Source of the DNA: Chitinophaga oryziterrae
GTDB lineage: Bacteria > Bacteroidota > Bacteroidia > Chitinophagales > Chitinophagaceae
Assembly (NCBI RefSeq): GCF_009758125.1
Contig: NZ_WRXO01000003.1
Span: 62,001 to 126,000, forward strand
Reading direction: 5' to 3'
Length of the DNA stretch: 64,000 nucleotides
Numbering within the stretch: the stretch's first letter is position 1; every line of letters starts with the position of its first letter. Below are positions 8,734 through 15,841 of the stretch, piece by piece. A program made the position numbers and the translations under genes. The notes beneath the pieces are model-generated. The model did no database searches, was not told the DNA's origin, and saw only the letters and a list, made by a program, of their open reading frames with translations.

Positions 8734-10593
8734 CTATAATGTTCCTATATATTCATCCAGATCAACGTCTTTGCCCAGGCCCAGTTTTAACTTGATGCGG
8801 TAACGTGCCATCAGGATACTTTTGGGCGCAATACCTAAACGCTGGGCAATTTCTTTGTTGGTTAATCCGATGGATATATAGGAACAATGTTTCAGGTCTA
8901 ACCTGGACAATGTATTACCGGATTTTTCCTTCAGTTTCTCAAAAAACTCAGGATGGATATTGTCGAAATCTGCTTTGTAAGTCGTTAAGGTCTGATCTAT
9001 ACGTTTATTCTGATCGATGATCTGATTGATCTGTTTCAGTACGTCGGTACCGCTTTTATTCTCCCCGATCTTCTTTTGAACAGCCTGCAGCAGTTCATCT
9101 TTCTGTTCCACCTGCAAACTGCCTGCCAGCAGGTCCCTTTGTAAGCGGTCCTGTCTTTCCTGTAACAGTTGTTGTTCTGCTATTAAACGCATGGCCTCTT
9201 CTTCCTTTAAGCGCACATGTAATTCCGCATCTTCTTTCTCTTTGGCCAGTAGCTGTTGCTGATGGCGGGTAGCTTTTAACCGGAAGTGATAAGATCCGAA
9301 GAACAGCAATAATGCTATACCGGCCACTATCACCAGGAATATATACAGGTAATTGAGTTTCTTGTTAAGAGCAGCCGTTTGTTTCAGCGTTTTCATCGCT
9401 GCTTCATTCGTTTCTGATTGGTATTGTGCCTTTAATCGTTTGGAAATAGCCAGTTTTTCAGCATCGGATACTTCCCGGGATGTTTTGTAATACTCTTTAT
9501 AGTATTTAAGTGCAGCTACATAATCCCCTTTTTTCTCAGATACATTGGATAAGCCTTTCATGAAGGCAGACATTGTTCGCGTATACCTGGCACTATCAGA
9601 AAGGAGTACACTCAGCCCTGTAGCTATTAAAGCTTCGGCTTTCTGATAATTACCTGCTGCTATTTCATAATCACTCATTACAGCATAACAGCTTCCGATC
9701 ACGGTAATCTGCCTGGTTTCCTGTCCTATTTTCAGCGCAATGTCGAGATAATGAATAACGCTGTCTTTATAACTGGCTGGAAAATATTCCTGATACAGAT
9801 GGGCGATATTTAATGCTGCCTCTGCCATGATATTACTGGCAATGAGCCGGTGCTGTTGTGCGAAATAGATGCTGATAACGTTACGGTTATAAAAGAGAGC
9901 GGAATCCAGAAGTGCGGAATTTCCCCTGTTTTGCCTATAACGGTAATCATAGTATGTTGCCATGGCGTGCTGACCATAGGCCAGGTTATCAAAATTCCCG
10001 CTTTTCTCAGCCGTCAGCACACATAATTCTGCATATTTCCTTTCAGCAGGCAGATCTTCCCATTCGCCATAGATCCCTGCTATATTATAATAAACAAAGG
10101 ATTCATAATCATAGGCTCCGGTCCCTTCCAGGTATTTCAATGCTTCCAGGGAGCTGCTGACAGACTCTTTGCTTTTTTCCTGGATACTTTCCAGGAAAGC
10201 TTTTCTGTACCATGCGATACCTTTTATTTGCCTGTTGGTAGTTTTAGCGGCATACCACATCGCACTGTCCAGTGCCTCCCGGGCTTCCGGTAATTCGCGA
10301 TGCTGCTGATACAGTTGTACCAGGGTACTATAGATAAATGTTTTGTATTGGGGATCGGGTAAAGTATTGCTTAATTGTAAAGCTTGTTGACCAATTTTTA
10401 AAGCCTTCTCTATTTCAGTGAGCGATTTGGCTCTTGCCAGCATCCCCATGGTCATCACACGATTTTCAACGGGTAAGTCCTTTTGTGATAATATAGCACT
10501 TAGTGAGTCGGCAATTATCTGCCCTTGTGTAACTACAGACCGTATACAGAACAAAAGGATAAAAACACCTATTCGATTGATTTTCTGACTCAT
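8734..10593 (-). CDS. Membrane-anchored TPR sensor with LuxR-type DNA-binding domain
   Basis: This is a one-component transcriptional regulator of a type common in Bacteroidota. An N-terminal signal/anchor segment (FILLFCI) is followed by about 380 residues of tetratricopeptide repeats, presumably periplasmic. A membrane helix (LNYLYIFLVIVAGIALLLFF, about 410-435), a cytoplasmic coiled coil rich in Glu, Gln and Arg (about 440-510), and a C-terminal LuxR-like helix-turn-helix with GLTNKEIAQRLGIAPKSI (about 565-585) complete it. The canonical LuxR helix-turn-helix Arg/His positions are partly divergent. A -7 box TAAATTTG (reverse strand 10620-10613) lies 20 bp before the ATG. TGTAG repeats overlap the spacer of this promoter, which suggests that its expression responds to whatever binds them. 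It is divergent from the accessory block that begins at 10768. Confidence 0.85.
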   Translation of the reverse strand: MSQKINRIGVFILLFCIRSVVTQGQIIADSLSAILSQKDLPVENRVMTMGMLARAKSLTEIEKALKIGQQALQLSNTLPDPQYKTFIYSTLVQLYQQHRELPEAREALDSAMWYAAKTTNRQIKGIAWYRKAFLESIQEKSKESVSSSLEALKYLEGTGAYDYESFVYYNIAGIYGEWEDLPAERKYAELCVLTAEKSGNFDNLAYGQHAMATYYDYRYRQNRGNSALLDSALFYNRNVISIYFAQQHRLIASNIMAEAALNIAHLYQEYFPASYKDSVIHYLDIALKIGQETRQITVIGSCYAVMSDYEIAAGNYQKAEALIATGLSVLLSDSARYTRTMSAFMKGLSNVSEKKGDYVAALKYYKEYYKTSREVSDAEKLAISKRLKAQYQSETNEAAMKTLKQTAALNKKLNYLYIFLVIVAGIALLLFFGSYHFRLKATRHQQQLLAKEKEDAELHVRLKEEEAMRLIAEQQLLQERQDRLQRDLLAGSLQVEQKDELLQAVQKKIGENKSGTDVLKQINQIIDQNKRIDQTLTTYKADFDNIHPEFFEKLKEKSGNTLSRLDLKHCSYISIGLTNKEIAQRLGIAPKSILMARYRIKLKLGLGKDVDLDEYIGTL

Positions 10594-10612
10594 GTGGCAA
10601 ATGGATTGGCTG

Positions 10613-10715
10613 CAAATTTACAGTTGTAGGGTATTTGTAGTGAACATTTTATATACATGTAGCGCATTTGTAGTCGGCAATTATTCAAATTTTAGGATTT
10701 CAGGGTCTATTTTTG
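10613..10715. promoter_or_regulatory. Divergent promoter with TGTAG array
   Basis: TGTAG occurs at 10625, 10636, 10658 and 10669, so all four sites fall on one 11-bp register (steps 11, 22, 11). The rightmost site ends 35 bp before TATTTTTG (10708-10715), a perfect TAnnTTTG box for rightward transcription toward 10768. No TTTG-type -33 box is evident there, as expected for an activator-dependent promoter. For the leftward regulator gene, the box CAAATTTA (10613-10620, reading TAAATTTG on the minus strand) places the first two TGTAG sites inside the -7/-33 spacer, so binding should repress that promoter. Both reading directions are inference from layout. Confidence 0.7.
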
Positions 10716-10767
10716 ATCATATATTAAAGATACAATTATATATATATAGATTGAAACGCCGGATACT

Positions 10768-10854
10768 ATGTTTAAAACAGTAGAAGAAGCATCTCAAAGA
10801 TGGATAACCGAAGGAAAAACCTGTAAAGCAGCTTTTATTATTACACTCTTATGA
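10768..10854 (+). CDS. Possible 28-residue leader peptide, coupled to the next gene
   Basis: An ATG at 10768 opens a 28-codon frame beginning MFKTVEEASQRWITEG. Its TGA overlaps the ATG of the next gene as ATGA, the usual arrangement for translational coupling. It is the first start codon after the TATTTTTG promoter box. I do not recognise the peptide. It could be a true leader, or the N-terminus of a larger gene that was lost. Confidence 0.4.
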   Translation: MFKTVEEASQRWITEGKTCKAAFIITLL

Positions 10855-11543
10855 TAACACTACCGCTTTCCGAAGATGACAAGAAAGTTCTTGAAAGACT
10901 TTACTTTATTCGATGGACCGTATATAAACGTATGCTGATGGGCATTGGCCTTGTATTTGGAAACCTGTGGTTTTGGACGGGGTGGGAGGCATCACGTGAA
11001 GAAACGTTAATACCTGTTTTTGCCATCATAACTCTTGTTGTGTTGGTGCTTGTGATTTTTGGCTGGCTAACTACTCCCGCATACAAGCGGAATGTGAAAC
11101 AACCGCTGGAAGAGGATATTCAGAAGAATCAGAAAATACAAAAGACGGGTATTATTCTCAGGATAGAAAGTGCTGGCAGATATAATGACAACATTGTTTT
11201 CCAGGAGAATGGGAATCCAGACCCGGAAAAGTTTGTTTTTAACAACCGGTTTTCGGAAGCGCTTCTTCCCGGAAGAGAAATCATCCTTGACTACAGCCCC
11301 TGTACCCGGGTTATTTTGTATGCACGTCTGCTGGTACCACTAACAACGGAGGAGATAAAGGAAAGGAAAAAAACGGATGATAATGCCTTAATAGCGGCGA
11401 TAAGTATAACCTGCATGATATTGTTAGGCTTAGGATGGATGTTTGATATGTTATTACCCTTTGTAATAATTGGCTTTTTATGTGTGATCATTACCGGGCT
11501 TATAGTAGCGTGGGGAAGAAGACAGCGCAAACGAACAGGGTAA
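10851..11543 (+). CDS. Four-helix membrane protein of unknown function
   Basis: I do not recognise this 230-residue protein. It has two membrane helices near the N-terminus (about residues 25-48 and 53-75) and a soluble middle (about 80-165). The middle is beta-rich and reads like a small OB/SH3-type or DUF3592-like domain, with KTGIILRIES and PGREIILDYSP. Two further helices lie at about 173-222, and the tail is basic (RRQRKRTG). Its start overlaps a 28-codon frame, and the promoter with the TGTAG array lies upstream. It is therefore probably the first main gene of the rightward accessory operon. It may be a membrane partner or protector protein, but nothing in the sequence proves this. Confidence 0.6.
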   Translation: MITLPLSEDDKKVLERLYFIRWTVYKRMLMGIGLVFGNLWFWTGWEASREETLIPVFAIITLVVLVLVIFGWLTTPAYKRNVKQPLEEDIQKNQKIQKTGIILRIESAGRYNDNIVFQENGNPDPEKFVFNNRFSEALLPGREIILDYSPCTRVILYARLLVPLTTEEIKERKKTDDNALIAAISITCMILLGLGWMFDMLLPFVIIGFLCVIITGLIVAWGRRQRKRTG

Positions 11544-11609
11544 CAGCATCATCTATGGCAAAGAATAAAAATCGTAAAATTCAATAACGACAACAAAAAA
11601 CAGGACAAT

Positions 11610-12437
11610 ATGGGAATGCACGAATTTGAAGCCGGAGCTGATATAGCTATTACAGCACTGGATAAAAGTAAAGATGCCGGTACAATGGATCTGAGGTCTA
11701 TGTACCATTCAGTGGCAAAATTCACAAGGCAGTGGGATGCTTCTTTACAGCACTTTCACATACTTTCACTTTTGCTGAAACACCGGTTCACATATGCATT
11801 TCCGGTAGTGGAACACCCGGACTATATACAGTACAAAGCCTATTTTGATAGTCTTAGCGGCTATCAGGGTATTAACCGTGTACCCGGTGAAGACTGGGGC
11901 CGGGAGAACCCGCAGGTAGCTATGTATTGCAATCCCTCAGAGGCCTGGAACGATTATGCCGGCACAAATGTTCCCGAACATCTCAGAAATACAGGTATGA
12001 TATATTTTGATGCCGGTAGTGAGCTTTGGCAACGGTTTGTGGATGCTGGTAAATTAACCGGCGCAGATGCAGTTCCCCCCAAAGAAATACCCATTGAAGA
12101 AGTCATTGCAGGGGTAGTAAGAGCCGCACAGGAACAGGGAGATGTAGACATTATCAGCTTCTGGTACCCGTTAATAACAACAATAGCTGCATTTGTTGCG
12201 CCTGAAGAGATAATACCGCTGAAACAAAATCCGCATTTAATAAAAATCAGGGAGATAGCGACTGTCACAGAAGCCTATAAAAAGAATAATGACTACGGCG
12301 CTACCCGCTTACCGTCGCCTGATGATTTTAAAAGTAATTTTTTAGAATGGGGTGTTGGTGAAGAACTAAGCGATCTTTTCCAATGGTGGTACCAGCCGCT
12401 GAGACAGTGGTACGAATCCCCGGAATATACTAATTAA
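11610..12437 (+). CDS. Orphan cytosolic protein
   Basis: This gene encodes a 275-residue soluble protein with no signal peptide, no membrane helix and no motif I can name. It is rich in Trp, Tyr and Pro, particularly near the end (FQWWYQPLRQWYESPEY), with an acidic helical middle. The start at 11610 has AGGA five to eight bases upstream; a second in-frame ATG follows two codons later. It lies 66 bp after the membrane protein gene and on the same strand. Directly after its stop codon another frame reads IDFTNPDFQ for about 20 codons and then stops, which may be debris of another gene. Given a DUF1963 remnant next door, an immunity-like or toxin-associated role is possible but unproven. Confidence 0.6.
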   Translation: MGMHEFEAGADIAITALDKSKDAGTMDLRSMYHSVAKFTRQWDASLQHFHILSLLLKHRFTYAFPVVEHPDYIQYKAYFDSLSGYQGINRVPGEDWGRENPQVAMYCNPSEAWNDYAGTNVPEHLRNTGMIYFDAGSELWQRFVDAGKLTGADAVPPKEIPIEEVIAGVVRAAQEQGDVDIISFWYPLITTIAAFVAPEEIIPLKQNPHLIKIREIATVTEAYKKNNDYGATRLPSPDDFKSNFLEWGVGEELSDLFQWWYQPLRQWYESPEYTN

Positions 12438-12454
12438 CGAACAGGGTATCCTTA

Positions 12455-12682
12455 TTGACTTTACAAATCCTGATTTCCAGAATAACCAGGCTCCCCGGGA
12501 GATCACTCCCTGAGGGACAGAAGAGTCTTTTAGCAGTTCAGTTTCAAAATGATGAAGGCCTGGGTTGGGCAGATGGAAGAAGTGCGCAATTTTTTATCAG
12601 GAAAAAAGACCTGAAAAATCTTAATTTTAAAACCTGCTTTTCCATTGGGCCCCGCATAAAACCGGATGTTATCCAGAGCTGA
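12455..12682 (+). pseudogene. Remnant of a DUF1963 (YwqG-like) protein, C-terminal tail only
   Basis: The frame carries LLAVQFQNDEGLGWADGRSA followed by QFFIRKKDLKNLNF. This is close to the conserved end of YwqG/DUF1963 proteins, where an aspartate-rich 'GxxWGDxGxxxFxI+KEDL' block ends the fold. Only about 45 of the usual 250 or so residues are present. The only start is a TTG in a segment that does not look like the family, and neighbouring frames hold short coding-like scraps. I read it as a decayed gene. YwqG-like proteins are frequently found as immunity or stress proteins in toxin loci, so the fragment hints at a past toxin-immunity cassette here. Confidence 0.55.
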
Positions 12683-12714
12683 AAAAATTATCGAAAAAGA
12701 AAAGATAAAAACCT

Positions 12715-13443
12715 ATGGAGCTGAACCGTATGCCGCCACCTCACATTGCCGCCGCAGACTTGCCGCAGACGCCGGTTTCCTATCGTTGGGACAACACGAC
12801 GGAAGAGGAGATGATGTTCTTCCAGATGAATATTGCGCATCGCATAGCGGAGATGTCCGACAGGGCAGCGCTGGCATTTTCACTCGGTGCGTTGGAATGG
12901 ACATTGTGGCGGCTGCGACCCGAACTCCCGGGAGATGACATGTTCCAGTTTCTCGACGCGGCCTGGGCTGCACTCATTGATTGGCGCTATCTTAAGTCTT
13001 TCGACCTGCCGGATTGGGAGGAGGACTTCGAACAGCCAGTGGGCAGGCCACTCTGCTTATCGTTCGAAGTGTTACAAAGCTCTTTCGCGGAGGCTCGTAA
13101 CGGCAAGCCGTTTATGCATAATCCGGTGATCATCTCGAAGGTGGCGTTGTATGTGTGCGGACGACCAGACGTTTTCAAAATGTGGCGTCGCTCCATTATC
13201 AGGCGCCTGACCGGGATGTACCCGATAGACCGCACAGCGCCTGCGGGTCGCCCGATGCCGCGTAGCCTGCTCCATCCTGGTTATGTCCCGTCTCCGGCGG
13301 TAGACAACAAACACATCGCCGACTACCTGTCTGGCCTGAACTGGCAGACCAACCCATTCCTTCGTTCACCTGATGAAATGCTGGAGAAAGGCTTTGAGGG
13401 TATGCCTTACACCTGGAAAGGTACTTCGCCGGAAGGGAAATAG
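12715..13443 (+). CDS. GC-rich orphan gene, probably acquired
   Basis: This gene encodes a 242-residue soluble protein, rich in Trp, Arg, Pro and Met, with no signal peptide and no family I can recognise. Its base composition differs from the neighbours: four successive 60-base lines from 12721 contain about 65, 45, 60 and 60 % G+C, compared with 47 % in the line at 11761 and 35 % in the line at 13561. It also has several open alternative frames, as GC-rich DNA does. The N-terminal half (MMFFQMNIAHRIAEMSDRAA) is helical, and the C-terminal part is Pro/Arg rich. It lies 32 bp after the DUF1963 remnant on the same strand. An immunity protein captured from another phylum is one guess; a Proteobacteria-type source would fit the composition. 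Confidence 0.6.
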   Translation: MELNRMPPPHIAAADLPQTPVSYRWDNTTEEEMMFFQMNIAHRIAEMSDRAALAFSLGALEWTLWRLRPELPGDDMFQFLDAAWAALIDWRYLKSFDLPDWEEDFEQPVGRPLCLSFEVLQSSFAEARNGKPFMHNPVIISKVALYVCGRPDVFKMWRRSIIRRLTGMYPIDRTAPAGRPMPRSLLHPGYVPSPAVDNKHIADYLSGLNWQTNPFLRSPDEMLEKGFEGMPYTWKGTSPEGK

Positions 13444-13456
13444 CCGTTTTATATAA

Positions 13457-14131
13457 CTACAATATGGACATGAGCAGAGTGGTTAACTCTTCAGTAGAGA
13501 TTTCAGGTGCATTAATATTGTTAAATGCAAAATGCATCTCTATCTGATCATTTACTCCTTTTACATCAAGATCATCGTTATTGATAAAGGATATCTTATT
13601 ATAACGGGCCTTCCAACTGCTAAGGGCATCTTCTTCTTTCAGCAGGTCAATAATGACCTGTTGTATCTTTTGCGTGAGCTTTAATACCCTGTTTAATTGC
13701 AGACCATCTGCAGGAAGCTCCATAGCCGGTACGCCAACATTTATAGCATGAGCGTTAAAAATGGCATCTGAAAAAAGTTGAAAACCTCTTTGAACGGCTA
13801 ACTTCCCTGAGATTTCATAAGTCTCAGGTTTTGTAACCTTACCCAAAGACAGCATATCAACCAGGTCCGCAGGATTAATCAATTCAATCGACTCGATCTT
13901 CCCAACTGTAAGATGCAAAAATCTGGTTGTCAATGAATTTCTGTCATCGGCAACTTGTAATACCAGAAAGGCTTCATCAGTTCTTACTTTGCCAATCGTT
14001 ATTACTACACCTGTATAGGATCGTCCTGAATCAGTGGTGATACTTATTATTGTAGCAGGAAAATGTTCCGCTATATGAAATAAAAGTTCCTGCTTATTAA
14101 TAGCAGGAACTGATTTTAACAGGTTGTTCAT
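13457..14131 (-). CDS. Conserved-looking protein with possible Sm/SH3-like barrel
   Basis: The 224-residue soluble product has an N-terminal half whose strand pattern suggests a small beta barrel of the Sm/SH3 kind. Its key stretches are ATIISITTDSGRSYTG, AFLVLQVAD and VGKIESIELIN. The C-terminal half is helical (LQLNRVLKLTQKIQQVIIDLLKEED). I cannot name the family. It lies 6 bp downstream of the gene ending at 14138 and shares its promoter, so the two are an operon. That promoter carries TGTAG repeats also found before 10768 and 14840. A regulator, chaperone-like or complex-forming role would be a guess. Confidence 0.65.
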   Translation of the reverse strand: MNNLLKSVPAINKQELLFHIAEHFPATIISITTDSGRSYTGVVITIGKVRTDEAFLVLQVADDRNSLTTRFLHLTVGKIESIELINPADLVDMLSLGKVTKPETYEISGKLAVQRGFQLFSDAIFNAHAINVGVPAMELPADGLQLNRVLKLTQKIQQVIIDLLKEEDALSSWKARYNKISFINNDDLDVKGVNDQIEMHFAFNNINAPEISTEELTTLLMSIL

Positions 14132-14137
14132 GGATCT

Positions 14138-14551
14138 CTATAAATTTTTCATTAAAATTGCTGCCAGCTCAGTAGTACGTTCAGCAAGCCCGTTGTCTAC
14201 GTTAGTACATGGCTGATGATCTATTGTTAAAACACCATTACTGAATTTATAGGCACTGGATCCATAAATGTATCCTCCTTCATTTTTAATAATCACTTTC
14301 TTCAGGGCGTCCTTAAGTGCTTCTTTTCCCATATCATCAGCTGCTATTTCTTTTACTGCTGATACAAGAGGGGTAAAATATACCATAGTAAAGGCATCTT
14401 CATACTTATCTGCAGATCCTTCTTCTGCCAGGCTATCCCAGTTAACCTCAAATTCAATGGTGTAACCAGTAATTGCATTGATCTCATCTGTTAATTTTTT
14501 GTAGCTACCGTCCTGAAATGCTTTTACAGCTCTTTTTTCTAATAGTCCCAT
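14138..14551 (-). CDS. Small conserved-looking cytosolic protein, first gene of a two-gene operon
   Basis: The product is an acidic 137-residue protein with no signal or membrane segment. It begins MGLLEKRAVKAFQDGSYKKL, and the centre carries FEVNWDSLAEEGSADKYED. Near the end, GGYIYGSSAYKFSNGVLTID looks like a beta hairpin pair. I do not recognise it. Two features of the region suggest regulation. First, a perfect -7 box TACTTTTG (minus strand, 14598-14591) lies 40 bp before the ATG. Second, four TGTAG repeats at exact 11-bp steps sit 35 bp further upstream. It heads an operon with the gene at 13457-14131. Confidence 0.65.
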   Translation of the reverse strand: MGLLEKRAVKAFQDGSYKKLTDEINAITGYTIEFEVNWDSLAEEGSADKYEDAFTMVYFTPLVSAVKEIAADDMGKEALKDALKKVIIKNEGGYIYGSSAYKFSNGVLTIDHQPCTNVDNGLAERTTELAAILMKNL

Positions 14552-14590
14552 GGTTTTAATTTTAAGTTTTTTAAGAATTTAGTAGAGGCC

Positions 14591-14670
14591 CAAAAGTAAG
14601 TGGCAGGGGATGTATGTGAAAATATTGCTATCCTACAAACTGTCTACACTTGTTCTACAAATGCTCTACA
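14591..14670 (-). promoter_or_regulatory. Leftward promoter with four phased TGTAG repeats
   Basis: On the minus strand TGTAG occurs four times (plus-strand CTACA at 14633, 14644, 14655, 14666), each exactly 11 bp apart and therefore on the same helix face. The proximal copy is 35 bp from TACTTTTG (14598-14591), a perfect TAnnTTTG box. The -33 position reads TTTC rather than TTTG. It drives the operon 14551 to 13457. Confidence 0.75.
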
Positions 14671-14714
14671 ATGGCTATAATTAATTGAGTTATAATATAT
14701 TGAATAATTGATCA

Positions 14715-14791
14715 TGTAGGGGTTTTTAATGCATGTAGATCATTTGTAGTAGTAGGATAGTTATGTAATCTGTTTGAGTGATGTATTTTTG
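14715..14791 (+). promoter_or_regulatory. Rightward promoter with TGTAG repeats
   Basis: TGTAG occurs at 14715, 14734 and 14745; the last two are 11 bp apart. The last one ends 35 bp before TATTTTTG (14784-14791), a perfect TAnnTTTG box 48 bp before the DUF4349 gene. No clear -33 box is present. The outer edges of the two divergent arrays also form an inverted repeat, CTATCCTAC (14628-14636) with GTAGGATAG (14752-14760). Confidence 0.7.
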
Positions 14792-14839
14792 ACGGAACAA
14801 TAAGAAATCGGCGGTTACTTATTTATAATAATAAAGACT

Positions 14840-15712
14840 ATGAAACAAACATTCAAACAAAGGTTTTGGAAATTCGGAAGATGGTTTATTGGATTATTCT
14901 TCCTGATGTTAATATTCAGGCTTATATATGGTTACGTTGCTACAGACGTAAAATCCGGCAACGATTATTCAAATAACTTTTTCAGCAGTGTAGCTAACTT
15001 AAGAAAGAACTATGCCTCTGAGAAACAAATAATGAAACAGGATGTGGCACAACAGGCTAATATAGCCTCTTCTCAGAAATATGAAAAAACAGCCACCGTT
15101 GTATCAAAGACATCACAGTTTGAAAAGGACCTGGATAGTATAAAAAAGGTTACGGCGAACTTTGAAGGAGTAATTCAATATGAACAAAACACCGGCAATA
15201 AGGGCAACCGTCAGATCCAGTTACTCATTGGTATTAACCCGGAAAAATTCGATAGCTTCTATGCAAGGATTCAGAACTTTGCCCTGGTGAAATCAACTGA
15301 AATTACAAAGATTGATAAAACAAATGAATACAGGCAGTTAAACGCAAGGAAAGCCTCTCTTGAAAAGAACCTGGCTTCATTAAATGAACTGAAATCGAGG
15401 AGCGGGGCCATTGGCGACTATATCACCCTGCATGATAAGATCCTGGAAATAGAGACACAAATGCAGGAATTAGGCGTTGAATTGGGAAATTTTGATACAG
15501 AGAATGAATTTTGTACAGTTAGGTTTTCCCTGTATGAAGGTGCACCTGAAAGGAAAATTACTTTTGCCAGTAGAATGAAAGTAGCATTGGAATGGACTAT
15601 AAAATATTATGCTGTTTTGATCGTAACATTCCTGGTATTAATAGTTGCAATATTTATTCTGTTATTGGTGATTGATAAATTGAAATTACTAAAACTGATA
15701 ACGGAAAAATAG
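14840..15712 (+). CDS. DUF4349 membrane protein with coiled coil
   Basis: The 290-residue protein is anchored at both ends: an N-terminal helix (FIGLFFLMLIFRLIYGYV, about 17-35) and a C-terminal helix (YYAVLIVTFLVLIVAIFILLL, about 253-275). The extracytoplasmic middle has the DUF4349 pattern. A beta-rich part with GVIQYEQNTGNKGNRQIQ and an 'INPEKFDSFYARI' stretch comes first, followed by a coiled coil around ARKASLEKNLASLNEL and EIETQMQELGVEL. Many family members are lipoproteins, but this one lacks a lipobox. The function is unknown; an envelope-stress or surface-sensing role is inference. It is the last gene under the shared TGTAG-type promoters and lies opposite the two-gene operon. Confidence 0.8.
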   Translation: MKQTFKQRFWKFGRWFIGLFFLMLIFRLIYGYVATDVKSGNDYSNNFFSSVANLRKNYASEKQIMKQDVAQQANIASSQKYEKTATVVSKTSQFEKDLDSIKKVTANFEGVIQYEQNTGNKGNRQIQLLIGINPEKFDSFYARIQNFALVKSTEITKIDKTNEYRQLNARKASLEKNLASLNELKSRSGAIGDYITLHDKILEIETQMQELGVELGNFDTENEFCTVRFSLYEGAPERKITFASRMKVALEWTIKYYAVLIVTFLVLIVAIFILLLVIDKLKLLKLITEK

Positions 15713-15841
15713 ATATCTAATGGAATCTGCTTTTCTTACTGAATCTTTCCTGGGAATCGCTTTTGAAGAATAATAAAACGGATTTAATCAGATTCCTGAG
15801 TTAGAGAGTAGCATTATTTTTCTTATATTTTCCAAAAAAAG

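Noticed and set aside
11554..11586. Ten-codon frame MAKNKNRKIQ before the 275-residue gene
   Set aside because: It is very short, has no clear ribosome-binding site, and stops before the following start; I could not support it as a gene.
12713..13314. Several open frames on both strands over the GC-rich gene
   Set aside because: They are shadows expected from high G+C; the 242-residue frame has the best start and composition.
14628..14760. Short repeats resembling a CRISPR-like or integration array
   Set aside because: The repeat is only 5 bp with 6-bp gaps, far too short for CRISPR, and it is positioned precisely at promoters.
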